Assembly (NCBI GenBank): GCA_017549805.1 | Contig: JAFYNJ010000009.1 | Span: forward strand, 62,001-126,000 | Reading direction: 5' to 3' | Source of the DNA: Bacteroidales bacterium | Lineage (GTDB): Bacteria > Bacteroidota > Bacteroidia > Bacteroidales > F082 | Length of the DNA: 64,000 bases | Shown: positions 8,718-17,979 of the stretch, piece after piece | Layout: the number at the start of each line of letters is the position of its first letter | Position numbering within the stretch: position 1 is the first letter of the stretch | Made by a program: the position numbers and the translations under genes | Notes under the pieces: generated by a model | The model's database searches: none | What the model was told of the DNA's origin: nothing | Seen by the model: only the letters and a program-made list of their open reading frames with translations

Positions 8718-9911
8718 TTATTTCGAGAACATCACCTTCTCGCTGTTGAACAGCCGTGTCAGCACCCAAACGGCGATGCCCGTATAGACGATATTGGCGG
8801 CCAGCGTGACGATGACGGGCAGCCACTTCATCTGATGGGCAAAGACGGCCGTCATCACCTGGATGGAGTTATAGAACGGAATCAGGTAGGCGGTCAGTTG
8901 TTCTTGTGTGCCACTTTGGAACATGGGCATCAAGCCACAGAACATCACCACCAACATGAAGGGAACAATCATGGTGCCTGCATTCTTCACATCTTTGGCC
9001 AAGGCAGAGAGGATGCTCACCATGGAGGCCATGATCAGCACCGTCGCCAGGATGGTGATCAGCAGCACCACATAGTCGGATGCCGTGTAATGCAGGCCCA
9101 AATCCACGCCTGCCACATCCGCTTGGATCATCTTGGGCAACCCCAAAGCAATCCCGATGAAGCTGGAGACACCGCTCAGCAAGGCCATGCCGCTGAGCGA
9201 CACCACTTTGCCCAAGGCCAACTCGTTTCTTTTCATCGGGGTAACAAGCAATGTAGCAATCGTACCACGTTCCTTCTCGCCGGCGATACTGCTGGGAGCG
9301 ATGGCCATCACGCCGCTGAAGATCATCATCAAGATGAGCATCGGAATGAGTTTGGAAAGGATGCCGCCCACTACATCATCGGTGTTGGCCATGTCGAATT
9401 GTGCCTCTTCCGTGTCGGCTCGGTTGATGTCAAAGCGGTTGCTCAACTGGTCCTCGTAAGCCGAGAGCGAGCTCTCCAACATGTAATAGACGCGGGATGA
9501 GGCGTTGTTGGCCGAGTTGTAATAGATCTCCACATTAGGTGCCTTCTCGCCGCTTTGCGGATTGTAGGAAGCCACTAAAGTGTCAAACCCCTCGGGAAAG
9601 CGCATCAGCACCATATTAAGGCCTTTGTCTTCAAGAAGATTGATATCTTCTTGTGAAACAGGCAGTTGAAGCACCTCGACGAAAGGTATCTCCTCCAACA
9701 GCGGCGTCACACTCTCGGGCATGTTTTCCACACGAACGACAACCAAGTCGTCCTTCCCTTCAGTTGCCATCCTGCTCATGCCACTGCCCATCAGGGTATA
9801 AATGATGTAGAGCATCAAACCCGGCATGATGACTGCGGTAAACAACAGTTGTCGGTCGCCAAAGAAACGGGCGAATTCTTTCTTGATGATGGTCCAGGTA
9901 TTGCTTTTCAT
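8718..9911 (-). CDS. ABC-2 type transporter permease (NatB-like)
   Basis: 397 residues. An N-terminal transmembrane helix (about 20-42) is followed by a ~150-residue extracytoplasmic domain, then about five C-terminal helices from ~185 on (for example the GGILSKLIPMLILMM segment). This is the ABC-2 topology of NatB/YhaP-type exporters, and the KEFARFFGDRQLL start is typical. The conserved EKERGT(I/L)ATLLVTP stretch links to the ATPase. It overlaps the upstream ATPase gene by four bases, so the two form one exporter. Substrate unknown; relatives export sodium, drugs or peptides. Confidence 0.88.
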   Translation of the reverse strand: MKSNTWTIIKKEFARFFGDRQLLFTAVIMPGLMLYIIYTLMGSGMSRMATEGKDDLVVVRVENMPESVTPLLEEIPFVEVLQLPVSQEDINLLEDKGLNMVLMRFPEGFDTLVASYNPQSGEKAPNVEIYYNSANNASSRVYYMLESSLSAYEDQLSNRFDINRADTEEAQFDMANTDDVVGGILSKLIPMLILMMIFSGVMAIAPSSIAGEKERGTIATLLVTPMKRNELALGKVVSLSGMALLSGVSSFIGIALGLPKMIQADVAGVDLGLHYTASDYVVLLITILATVLIMASMVSILSALAKDVKNAGTMIVPFMLVVMFCGLMPMFQSGTQEQLTAYLIPFYNSIQVMTAVFAHQMKWLPVIVTLAANIVYTGIAVWVLTRLFNSEKVMFSK

Positions 9912-10684
9912 TCCTCACCTCCTTTCACTTCCTTATAGATTTCAAAGAAACGATCCTCTAGCGTGAGTCCATTGCATACTTCGTCGAGGGTTCCGCAAGA
10001 GATCATGCGGCCGTCGATGATGATGCCCACGCGGTCGCACAACCTTTCGACCAAGCTGAAGATGTGCGTGCTGAGGATGATGGTCTTCCCTTCCGAGCGC
10101 AGTTCCTGCAGGTAGTCGGTGACGGTGCGAGCCGTCAGCACGTCAAGACCGTTGGTGGGCTCATCGAAGATGACGATGTCGGGGTCGTGTACCAGAGAAA
10201 TGACCAACGAGAGTTTCTGCTTCATGCCGGTGGAAAGGTTGGCCACCTTCACCTCTGCAAATCTGTCGATACCGAAACGGCTGAACATCTGCTTTTTGCG
10301 TTCACGCATGGTTGCTTCGTCCACATGGTGAAGCTGGCTGAAGAAGTCAAACAAATAATTCGGCGTGAAGAAGTCTTCCAACTTCAGTTCCGAGGTAAGG
10401 AAGCCGATCTTTCCACGCACCTCCTCGGGTTGGTTCACCACACTGCAGCCATCCAAGATGGCATCGCCGCTGTCAGGACGGATCAGGGTGGCCAGCATAC
10501 GCAATGTCGTGGTCTTGCCGGCACCGTTGGGTCCCAGCAGACCGAAGATCTCGCCTTGGTTGGCGGTGAAAGAAAGGTCATTTACCGCTACAATCTCCTT
10601 GCGGTTTGTCCTCTCGATCTTTTGTTGTTTGCGTGAGAGCTTGAAGGTCTTGCTCAAGCCCTCCGCGCGAAGGATTTCGTTCAT
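9908..10684 (-). CDS. ABC transporter ATP-binding protein (NatA-like)
   Basis: 258 residues from the ATG at 10684. The frame continues 24 bases further to a TTG, but that position lies inside a -7 promoter box (10706-10713), so the ATG is preferred. Walker A GPNGAGKTT, signature LSTGMKQKL, Walker B VIFDEPTNGLD and the switch His in STH are all present. It resembles the NatA/CcmA group that pairs with ABC-2 permeases. The four-base overlap with the permease gene indicates coupled translation of a two-component exporter. Confidence 0.9.
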   Translation of the reverse strand: MNEILRAEGLSKTFKLSRKQQKIERTNRKEIVAVNDLSFTANQGEIFGLLGPNGAGKTTTLRMLATLIRPDSGDAILDGCSVVNQPEEVRGKIGFLTSELKLEDFFTPNYLFDFFSQLHHVDEATMRERKKQMFSRFGIDRFAEVKVANLSTGMKQKLSLVISLVHDPDIVIFDEPTNGLDVLTARTVTDYLQELRSEGKTIILSTHIFSLVERLCDRVGIIIDGRMISCGTLDEVCNGLTLEDRFFEIYKEVKGGEE

Positions 10685-10705
10685 TTCATTATGATTAAGC
10701 TGGCG

Positions 10706-10713
10706 CAAAGATA
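10706..10713 (-). promoter_or_regulatory. -7 box for ABC exporter operon
   Basis: TATCTTTG on the minus strand, about 22 bases before the ATG at 10684. It rules out the upstream TTG start. Confidence 0.5.
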
Positions 10714-10725
10714 AAAATTATTTGT

Positions 10726-13038
10726 TTACAGCCTCTCCTTCTCGTCGTTTCCGGCACCCGTGCCTTGGTACTTGCTGCGCGTGGTGTTGAACTTGTAGCG
10801 CACGGTGAGTTCAAACATGCGGCTGTCACCCCAGCCAAATTGTTCAAACTGGGTGCCATCAAGAAATATCATCACCCTTTGTTTTTCAGTTCCGAGCAAG
10901 TCGTGGCCTTTCAAACGGACGGAAAGCCGGTCATCCAGGAAGGATTTGGTGAGGCTTACATTGAGCGAGCCGTAATTATTTCTAATTGAGGCATTTTCAT
11001 GGTCGCCAACGGTGATCAATTGGCCATCGACGGAAGCCACCCAGCCTTGACCGAACTCAAAACTGTTGTCCAAACCGAACTGGAAGATAGGACGGTTCAA
11101 ATTGTATTCGCCCGTGGAGGTTTGCAACGTAAACCATTGTTTTTCCATTGCAGCAGTAAACTGGGGCGACCAAATGCCAAAAGTTGGGGCGGCGGCCACC
11201 ATAACACCGACACTTTTCAGCGATGGAATGTTTGTTTGTGTGATGACGGTGATGCCGCTGTTTCCCTCAAACGGTCTGGACCACATGACGATGGCATCCT
11301 TACGGTCATTGTAGCCCACCGAGAACTGCAAGAAGTTCCACATGCCCATCAAAGCGAGACTGTGGACATATTCGTGCTTCAAGTAGGGATTGCCCGTCTG
11401 CAGCGAGAATCGGTTGCCGTAGGTCATGTTGTTGCTTAATTGTTCATAGTTGGGTCGGCGTGTCTTGGCGGCATAACTCAATTGCAGCATCGTTTGGCCA
11501 AGCTGTGTGGCAAAGGATACACTGGGGAAAAAGTTGCCGAAACTACGGCTTTGCTCGTCAACATGGGCATCATTCTCGTAATAGTCGAACTTCACCCATT
11601 CGTAGCGCAAACCCGCCGAGAGCATTCCGATAGGCGTTCCAAGGCTGTATTCCACAAAAGGCGCCACATTCGATTCCTCCAACGTGGTGAAAGAAGTGGG
11701 CACATAGTCCTCATGCATGATGTAGTTGTCGTTGCGGTGAGTGTTGGTATATTCCGTGCCTACCGTCAGGTCACCGCCGAAAAGCGGATAATCCACAGTG
11801 AGTTTGGAGGCGAGAAGTCGGTTATTCACGATGTTTTCCGAAGTAAAGCAGCGGCTTTCCTGACTATCACTTTGTTCGTTGTAAAGTGTATATTCATGGT
11901 TGCCATTGTTCAGATAATCGGCATTGAAATTGATTTCTGCATCACCGACGACACCTCTGTAATAGGCATTTACCGCATGCCCAGGCTGATAGTCGGTTTG
12001 GCTTTCTATGGTGTTGTCCAAGCGGTCATAATACTGCCCGTTGGCAGTGATATCGCTCGACAACACTCCTGTATCAAACTCGTCGGGACACAGTGTGAAA
12101 TTGTATCGGAGACCTATGGAATGGTTCTCATTGAAAGCATAGTTGGCACCAATCACATTGCGTGAAGCTTGGTTTCTGCTGAGGTTGTCTTGGCGGAACA
12201 GTTGTTCCCACAACGTGTCGGCAGGTACGGTGGTGTTGGTGATGATGGTTTGCCAGCGGCTATTGTACAAGGAATAATGCAGCGTGCCGAACACATCCAA
12301 CTTATTGTGGCGGTAGTTCCAATTGAGTTGTTCCACGAGGTCGGTGTTTTCCGATTGGAAATAGGAAGAACGCACGTCGAAGCCGAAGCCTTCGCCTTGC
12401 TGTTTCTTGGTACGGATGATGACCACACTCTTGACCGAGGCATTGTATTTCGCGCCGGGATTGTTGACGACTTCTACATTCTTGATGTCGTCCGATTTCA
12501 GTTGGTCGAGTTCGGAAAGATCGCGCACCTCACGTCCGTTGACATAGATGAGCGGCGTGCCTTTGCCAAACACCTCATAACCATCCTTCTTTTTGGTCAG
12601 GCCGGGGATCTTGGCCAGCACGTCCTCTGCCGTTCCGGCTTTGCTCAATACTGTGTTTTCCACATTCGTGGCGATGCCTTCGGCGGTCATTTTATAGGTG
12701 GGACGCATGGCTGTGACTTCCACTTCACCTAACATTTGCCGGTCAGTCAAAAGCGAGATATTGCCCAAGTTTCCGCCTTGGCAGTCAACAAATTTCGTGA
12801 CATAGCCGATACTTGACACTTTCAGCAGTCCGTGCGTTTTCTCTGTTGGGATGGAAAACCATCCATCGGCATCGGAAATGGCACCTTGGACGAAAGTGGA
12901 ATCAGGCAGCGAAAGCAGCACCACATTGGCGAAAGGAAGCGGTTGGGCGATCTCGTCAATGATGCGCCCATTGATGTTTTGGGCTTGTATGGCTATCGCC
13001 ATCAAACATAGTGTTGGGATAAGTAACAGTTTTCTCAT
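10726..13038 (-). CDS. outer membrane beta-barrel protein with carboxypeptidase-regulatory-like and plug domains (TonB-dependent receptor type)
   Basis: 770 residues. Signal peptide 1-19. A carboxypeptidase-D regulatory-like beta sandwich spans ~20-105 (NGRIIDE.AQPLPFANV...SDADGWF). A TonB-receptor plug-like region lies at ~115-215, including the LIYVNGREV and ISELDQLKSDDIKNVEVV-type stretch. A large C-terminal barrel follows. This fits the Bacteroidota outer-membrane-beta-barrel family often annotated with TonB-dependent receptors; no obvious SusD partner is nearby, so a glycan role is not indicated. The gene stands between the ABC exporter and the M13 peptidase on the same strand, 17 bases from the exporter's -7 box. 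Ligand unknown. Confidence 0.82.
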   Translation of the reverse strand: MRKLLLIPTLCLMAIAIQAQNINGRIIDEIAQPLPFANVVLLSLPDSTFVQGAISDADGWFSIPTEKTHGLLKVSSIGYVTKFVDCQGGNLGNISLLTDRQMLGEVEVTAMRPTYKMTAEGIATNVENTVLSKAGTAEDVLAKIPGLTKKKDGYEVFGKGTPLIYVNGREVRDLSELDQLKSDDIKNVEVVNNPGAKYNASVKSVVIIRTKKQQGEGFGFDVRSSYFQSENTDLVEQLNWNYRHNKLDVFGTLHYSLYNSRWQTIITNTTVPADTLWEQLFRQDNLSRNQASRNVIGANYAFNENHSIGLRYNFTLCPDEFDTGVLSSDITANGQYYDRLDNTIESQTDYQPGHAVNAYYRGVVGDAEINFNADYLNNGNHEYTLYNEQSDSQESRCFTSENIVNNRLLASKLTVDYPLFGGDLTVGTEYTNTHRNDNYIMHEDYVPTSFTTLEESNVAPFVEYSLGTPIGMLSAGLRYEWVKFDYYENDAHVDEQSRSFGNFFPSVSFATQLGQTMLQLSYAAKTRRPNYEQLSNNMTYGNRFSLQTGNPYLKHEYVHSLALMGMWNFLQFSVGYNDRKDAIVMWSRPFEGNSGITVITQTNIPSLKSVGVMVAAAPTFGIWSPQFTAAMEKQWFTLQTSTGEYNLNRPIFQFGLDNSFEFGQGWVASVDGQLITVGDHENASIRNNYGSLNVSLTKSFLDDRLSVRLKGHDLLGTEKQRVMIFLDGTQFEQFGWGDSRMFELTVRYKFNTTRSKYQGTGAGNDEKERL

Positions 13039-13063
13039 ATCGGGTGTTTGCTGAAGTCCCCAA

Positions 13064-15112
13064 TCACCAAATCATAGCTCGCTCCTCAGGAGCGATATAC
13101 ATCTTGCTTCCTTCCGGGATGTCGAAGGCCTCGTAGAAGTGCGGCATGGAGCGGAGGACGCAGTTCACGCGGGCTTCGGCGGGTGAGTGCACATCCTCCT
13201 TCAACTTGCGTTCAAGGGCTTTGTCACGGATATTGGTGCGCCAGACGGTGCCGTAGCTGATAAAGAAACGCTGGGCCGGAGTGAAACCGTCAATGCGCTT
13301 CCCCGTTTTGGCCTCGTCGGTCATCTGGTAGGCATCCCAAGCCACATTGAGGCCGCCGAGGTCGGCGATGTTCTCGCCCAAGGTGAGCTCGCCATTGATG
13401 TGATGGCCGCGCATTTCGAACTCGTTGAACAACTTGACGAGTTGCTGGGTGCGTTCGGTGAACTTGGCATCGTCCTCTTCGGTCCACCAGTTGTTGAGGT
13501 TGCCCTTTTCGTCGAACATGCGACCCATATTGTCGAAGCCGTGCGTCATCTCATGGCCGATAATCGCTCCGATAGCACCGTAGTTGACGGCATCATCAGC
13601 ATCCATGTTGAAGTACGGCGGTTGAAGGATGCCGGCTGGGAACACAACCTCATTCAATTCGGGGTTATAATAGGCATTGACTTCCTGCGGAGTCATATTC
13701 CATTCGTCCTTGTCAACGGGTTTACCGATTTTTGCCATGTCTCTCTCATGATCGAAACGTTCGTAACGTCGTACGTTCTGGAAGTAGGACTCGGGCGTGA
13801 CTTCATATTTGCTTAAGTCCAGCCACTTGTCGGGATAGCCGATCTTCACATTGTAGCAGTCGAGCTTATGGATGGCGTTGGCTTTGGTCTCGTCGCTCAT
13901 CCAATCGACGTTCTTGATGCGCTCCCTCAATGCCAGGCGCAGGTTGCCGACAAGGTTCAGCATGCGTTCCTTGGCCTCCGGCGGGAAGTACTTTTCCACG
14001 TAGAGTTGGCCGATGGCTTCGCCCAAATAGTCCGAAGTCTTGTCAAGTATGCGGCGCCAGCGGGGGTTTTGTTCCTCTATGTCGTAGAGGAATTTTTTAT
14101 AGAAATTGAAGTCTTCGGTGACAAGATCATCGCTAAGCCGAGGGGCGCTCTCTGTGATGACTACCCATCGCATGTAGTCCTTGATGGTGCCAAGGTCAGT
14201 GTTGAGGAGGATGCCATTGAGGGCAGTGAAGTAGTCGGGAGAGGCCACGTTGAGGCTGTCGAAGGCCGGTGCTCCAATGGCATGGAAGTAGTTATCCCAG
14301 CTGAAGTCGGGCATGGAGGCCTGTAGTTCTTGGCGACTTTTCAGATGATAGAGGTTGTTGGGATCGAGGCATTCCTCGATGGGCATGGAACTTTTGGCAA
14401 GTTCGGTCTCAAAGGCGAGGACGTGCTGGGCTTTTTCCGATGCAAAATCGGCCTCGGTACCGGTAAGTTGGAACATGTTGGCGATGTGTTCCACATACTT
14501 GTCGCGTATTTCCCGTGTTTCTTCAACGAGGTATAGATCGCGGTCGGGCAGTCCTAGGTCGGCTTGGAAGACCAGCATGATGACCCTGTCGGAATTTTTC
14601 CAATCGGTGTAGCTGCCCGCTTGAAAGAAAGGCCAGCCAAAGCCTTCATAGTGGAGCATCCCAATCAGTTCGGGGAGTTGCGCCTTGTCGTTCATTTGGT
14701 CAATCTTGTCAAAATAGGGTAGCAACTCGCTGTAGCCGCGTTCGTTGATGGCCACGGTGTCCATTCCCGCATTGTAGAAATCGCGGATCTTCTGGGCCGC
14801 GCTGCCTTGCTTGGCATTCTTATCATGCGTAACCTCGTCGATGATGGCTTTGATCTGCAACTCCGTGCGTTCGTCCACCTCGTAGGAGGCGCTATAGGCG
14901 GAATACGTCTCTGGAATCGGGTTGCTTTTCAGCCAGTTGCCGTTGCAATAGCGGAAGAAGTCATCCGCAGGGTTGATGGTAGTGTCCATGTTGCTTAGCT
15001 CGATAGCCGGGAAAACTTCTCTCTTTGATTCGGGGGATTCGACTGTCTTTTGTCCGCAGCCTGCTGCCAAAATACTTAAAAACAGAATGGCGATTGCGTT
15101 TGCTATTTTCAT
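13064..15112 (-). CDS. M13 family zinc metalloendopeptidase, lipoprotein (PepO/neprilysin-like)
   Basis: 682 residues. The N-terminus is a lipoprotein signal with a cysteine at 19 (LAAGC), so it is likely anchored in the envelope. Neprilysin-type features: zinc site HEMTH (H520, E521, H524), third ligand E580 in GENIADLGG, and the conserved NAYYNP substrate-binding stretch. The long N-terminal M13_N region spans ~35-430. Length is normal for the family. It probably degrades oligopeptides in the periplasm or at the surface. It lies upstream of the TonB-type gene with a 25-base gap, so co-transcription is possible; a peptide-uptake link is only an inference. Confidence 0.92.
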   Translation of the reverse strand: MKIANAIAILFLSILAAGCGQKTVESPESKREVFPAIELSNMDTTINPADDFFRYCNGNWLKSNPIPETYSAYSASYEVDERTELQIKAIIDEVTHDKNAKQGSAAQKIRDFYNAGMDTVAINERGYSELLPYFDKIDQMNDKAQLPELIGMLHYEGFGWPFFQAGSYTDWKNSDRVIMLVFQADLGLPDRDLYLVEETREIRDKYVEHIANMFQLTGTEADFASEKAQHVLAFETELAKSSMPIEECLDPNNLYHLKSRQELQASMPDFSWDNYFHAIGAPAFDSLNVASPDYFTALNGILLNTDLGTIKDYMRWVVITESAPRLSDDLVTEDFNFYKKFLYDIEEQNPRWRRILDKTSDYLGEAIGQLYVEKYFPPEAKERMLNLVGNLRLALRERIKNVDWMSDETKANAIHKLDCYNVKIGYPDKWLDLSKYEVTPESYFQNVRRYERFDHERDMAKIGKPVDKDEWNMTPQEVNAYYNPELNEVVFPAGILQPPYFNMDADDAVNYGAIGAIIGHEMTHGFDNMGRMFDEKGNLNNWWTEEDDAKFTERTQQLVKLFNEFEMRGHHINGELTLGENIADLGGLNVAWDAYQMTDEAKTGKRIDGFTPAQRFFISYGTVWRTNIRDKALERKLKEDVHSPAEARVNCVLRSMPHFYEAFDIPEGSKMYIAPEERAMIW

Positions 15113-15188
15113 GATGGATGGGGTTAGTAATAAAACACCAATAAAACGGATGAGAACGAAAAAAGTTACAGTTATCTTGAAAAAACGT

Positions 15189-15767
15189 TCAGAACTTCAA
15201 CTGCATCGACACACCTGCACAAGGCTGGAGCGCACCGGACGGGTCAGAAGCGAGGGAAAGCGTGGGGGCGAAACTCAACTCGACCGGCTTTTTGCCATTA
15301 ATAAGGTCTTGATAGTACATGTTCTTGACCCTGGCGACATTTCTCGCATCGATGCTGGACCAGATGGAGAGTCCCAAATCAACGCCCAACGCGGTGAGCA
15401 TGACCGCCATGTTCCTCTTGCCCACCTTGGGATCCGTGTAACCAGTAAGAAAGCCGCTTTCGTTGGTGATGGCGACTTCGGCGATATTATCGGCGGCCGT
15501 CTTGATTACGCTTATCAGAATGGCTTCTCCACCTATGAAAGCAAGGCCGCGCCAAGTCTCACCGGAAAGGAGTTGCCCGATACCAGGGATAAAAAAGGAA
15601 GTTGCTTCATACCAACCCACATGATAGGGGTCGGTAGCCTGCTTGACATACTCTTTGGGATTGTAGTTTCCTTTGATTTCTGAATAGCGGACTTTTTCGG
15701 ATTGTTGTGCACTGGCCGCAGCGAAGGCCATCATGGAAACCAGAACGGTAAGGAATAACTTTTTCAT
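15189..15767 (-). CDS. DUF5683-like exported membrane protein
   Basis: 192 residues from the ATG at 15767. The open frame continues upstream to 15977, but a full promoter at 15818-15849 and the start of a clean signal peptide (MKKLFLTVLVSMMAFAAASAQ) argue for 15767. The middle shows the motif SFFIPGIGQLLSGETWRGLAFIGGEA, which resembles the P-G-x-GQ-x-Y-x-G-x-x-W-(K/R)-G core of DUF5683 proteins, followed by one or two more hydrophobic segments. Function unknown. It sits between the LytTR regulator and the M13 peptidase, all on the minus strand. Confidence 0.65.
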   Translation of the reverse strand: MKKLFLTVLVSMMAFAAASAQQSEKVRYSEIKGNYNPKEYVKQATDPYHVGWYEATSFFIPGIGQLLSGETWRGLAFIGGEAILISVIKTAADNIAEVAITNESGFLTGYTDPKVGKRNMAVMLTALGVDLGLSIWSSIDARNVARVKNMYYQDLINGKKPVELSFAPTLSLASDPSGALQPCAGVSMQLKF

Positions 15768-15817
15768 GATACTAAATGATGATTGGTTTGACATTTGAAT
15801 TTCGATGTTTTCAGATG

Positions 15818-15849
15818 CAAAAATAGACCCAATCATCCACGCTGCCAAA
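15818..15849 (-). promoter_or_regulatory. promoter of DUF5683-like gene
   Basis: -7 box TATTTTTG (15818-15825) with a -33 TTTG (15846-15849) at 20-base spacing on the minus strand, about 50 bases before the ATG at 15767. One of the most complete Bacteroidota-type promoters in the window. Confidence 0.6.
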
Positions 15850-15900
15850 CACTTGGGACGGATAGCTAGAAGCAAGGACGGAAAACTAGGATGGGTTCGT

Positions 15901-16746
15901 TTAGATGATGAACGACTTGAGTTTGGGCACGAAAGAACGTGACACAGGGACCGTTGCCAAGCCTCCATCGAGTTCAAGGGTGTAGCCGTTGGAATTCCCC
16001 TTGGCAGAGGTGATGCTGTTCAAATTCACCACAAAAGAACGATGGCACTGGAAAATGTTGGGATAGTCCTTGAGGTCATTGAGCACCGAAGCCAGCGTGG
16101 ACTGGATTTCATTCCGCGCCACTTGCCCATCACTGACATAAACCACCACCACGTTATTCTTCTGTGCTTCGATGTAAAGCAAATCGTTTAGCGAAAGGCT
16201 CAGGTCGTTCCCCCTAACACGGTGGTCATGAAGCGTGACGGAAACACCCTCTTGTTCCTGCGTGGTCTTTTCCAGGAGGGCATCCAACCGTTTGCGCATA
16301 TACTTCTGATAGGATAAGGAGGTGGAAAGAGCCGTATAGATAAGGCCAATAATGATCGTAAAATAAACCATCTCCAAACAAGCCAATCGTTCCACTGGGT
16401 ATTGGAACAAGATGCAGGCAATTAAGAAATTACATATCCCAATGATTAAAATCTCTACGAAAACTGTCAAGGCCTGATGCCATATTCTCCAAGTCTTGAC
16501 ATGTTCATGCAAGGGAACCTCAATGCAATAATCCATGGCCAGACAACAAACGAACGTAACGAAGCCAAATGCAAGCGACACCAAGAACTTGTTCCCAGCA
16601 TATTCGCTGATCCCAAACGGTTGCAGTAAGAATAGGATCAAAAAGACAATGGCAAACGCAATCAGGCCTTCTTTTACTGGATGATCGTTCAACTCAAACG
16701 GATATTTCCTATTTAGAATTGAAACCTTACCTTTCATGCTTTTCAA
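15901..16746 (-). CDS. membrane-anchored LytTR-type transcriptional regulator
   Basis: 281 residues. Four hydrophobic segments in the first ~145 residues (about 27-47, 55-72, 88-112 and 122-142) anchor it in the inner membrane. The C-terminal ~100 residues form a LytTR DNA-binding domain (DLLYIEAQKNNVVVVY ... FQCHRSFVVNLNSI ... VPVSRSFVPKLK). There is no receiver domain, so this is the membrane LytTR type common in Bacteroidota rather than a two-component response regulator. Its targets are unknown; the adjacent DUF5683-like gene is a candidate by position. Confidence 0.85.
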   Translation of the reverse strand: MKSMKGKVSILNRKYPFELNDHPVKEGLIAFAIVFLILFLLQPFGISEYAGNKFLVSLAFGFVTFVCCLAMDYCIEVPLHEHVKTWRIWHQALTVFVEILIIGICNFLIACILFQYPVERLACLEMVYFTIIIGLIYTALSTSLSYQKYMRKRLDALLEKTTQEQEGVSVTLHDHRVRGNDLSLSLNDLLYIEAQKNNVVVVYVSDGQVARNEIQSTLASVLNDLKDYPNIFQCHRSFVVNLNSITSAKGNSNGYTLELDGGLATVPVSRSFVPKLKSFII

Positions 16747-16779
16747 ATTGTCCTTTATCTTCTCATTGAGAAAGGTTTA

Positions 16780-17979
16780 TTACAACGCCCGATAATGCTC
16801 CTTAAGATAGGCATCCACCCAATCATAATAGGCTTCCATCTCGGAAACATCATTATTGTCACGAAGCTTAGATAGGGCCGCCTCACCTTGTCGGATCACC
16901 TCTTCTTCAAGTGGAAGAATCTTTTGGTAGATGCCTGTCCCCTGCTTGTTAAAGAGGACTGCAATATTGCAATAGGATTTGGTATTGCCACGTTTCAAGG
17001 AAAACGCCCGCGACTTCAACTCCAAAGCCTTTTCGCAAAGCCAGGAATGACCTGTGCCATCGTCAGTGACAAGAGCAGGCAATTTCCCCGACGGAGTGAT
17101 TACCAATGGAATTGCAACGGCAGTCAAGGGCCAACCCATAATGGTCCAGCTGACGGTGTTCAACGGCGACTCGTCAGGCCTGACACCTTGCACCAGCACT
17201 ACCGACGCCGTGTAATAACGCGTGGTATAATCCACGAAAGGAAAATATTTGGTGTCGGATTCCGTCTCCGGCATGTGGTCGTAAATATTGGTTTTGGTAA
17301 CGCCATGCGTCAAATAACGAGGGATATGCGTAACAAGATATTCGTGATCCAGATGGCCTTCATTACAAGCCACAGTCATGAAATCGGTGATGGCAGCATA
17401 GCGCTCCACCCCTTGATCAAGCTTATGGTTGCCTGTCGTGCCGAAGTTGGTTCGCATCAGGTAACCGTCAGGAGCCACCAACGTATCGTTGGCATCGAAC
17501 TTCACGAAGCTGTAGTTGCCCGTTTCGTAATAGGCGCAACCGCCTTGGGCATCGAGCACAGCAAAGTTGGAATTCACGTCCATCGGCTTCTTCACGGTAT
17601 CAATCAAGCGTTCAAAGTCTGCTAAAGTAGCGCAAAGTCCCAATGCTTTGCGGATTAAGATACCGTCACCGTCGGTGTCACCGCCATTGCCATTCAGGTT
17701 GTAGGCAGCCGTGTTGATGATGGCAAAACCGGCTTCATTGTGGCCTCCCCAGACCTCAACGGGAGTCGTGTCACCTGCGTTCACCACGCCAAGATAGCGA
17801 TACTTCGGGCCTTGTACCAAAAGCGTCATGTTGCTCAGCTTACCAGAGTCGCGATGCTTAAGGATGATGGGACGACCATCTTTAGTGACTCGGCCCGAGA
17901 CGACGACCGAGGTACAGGCCCACACAGGTTGGGCAAAGAGCAATAGTGTCAGTGCGATGAGGAACGACCTTCTCATCAC
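16780..17979 (-). CDS. secreted Ntn-hydrolase, C45/choloylglycine hydrolase-like
   Basis: 399 residues. A signal peptide ends at A21, so processing would expose C22 (WAC-TSVVV) as the N-terminal nucleophile. The following stretch (KHRDSGKLSN..., GGHNEAGFAIINTAAYN) matches the acyl-CoA:6-aminopenicillanate acyltransferase / bile-salt hydrolase-like superfamily. Such enzymes cleave linear amide bonds; the precise substrate (peptide, acyl amide or bile salt) cannot be told from sequence. The gene overlaps the upstream DsbD-like gene by four bases. A second secreted Cys-nucleophile hydrolase lies at 49667-51358. Confidence 0.75.
   Translation of the reverse strand: MMRRSFLIALTLLLFAQPVWACTSVVVSGRVTKDGRPIILKHRDSGKLSNMTLLVQGPKYRYLGVVNAGDTTPVEVWGGHNEAGFAIINTAAYNLNGNGGDTDGDGILIRKALGLCATLADFERLIDTVKKPMDVNSNFAVLDAQGGCAYYETGNYSFVKFDANDTLVAPDGYLMRTNFGTTGNHKLDQGVERYAAITDFMTVACNEGHLDHEYLVTHIPRYLTHGVTKTNIYDHMPETESDTKYFPFVDYTTRYYTASVVLVQGVRPDESPLNTVSWTIMGWPLTAVAIPLVITPSGKLPALVTDDGTGHSWLCEKALELKSRAFSLKRGNTKSYCNIAVLFNKQGTGIYQKILPLEEEVIRQGEAALSKLRDNNDVSEMEAYYDWVDAYLKEHYRAL

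Noticed and set aside
16780-17979. Lipoprotein interpretation of the WAC motif
   Set aside because: Tryptophan at -2 is not accepted in lipoboxes, and the Cys is needed as the N-terminal nucleophile; the same reasoning applies to the C69 enzyme.
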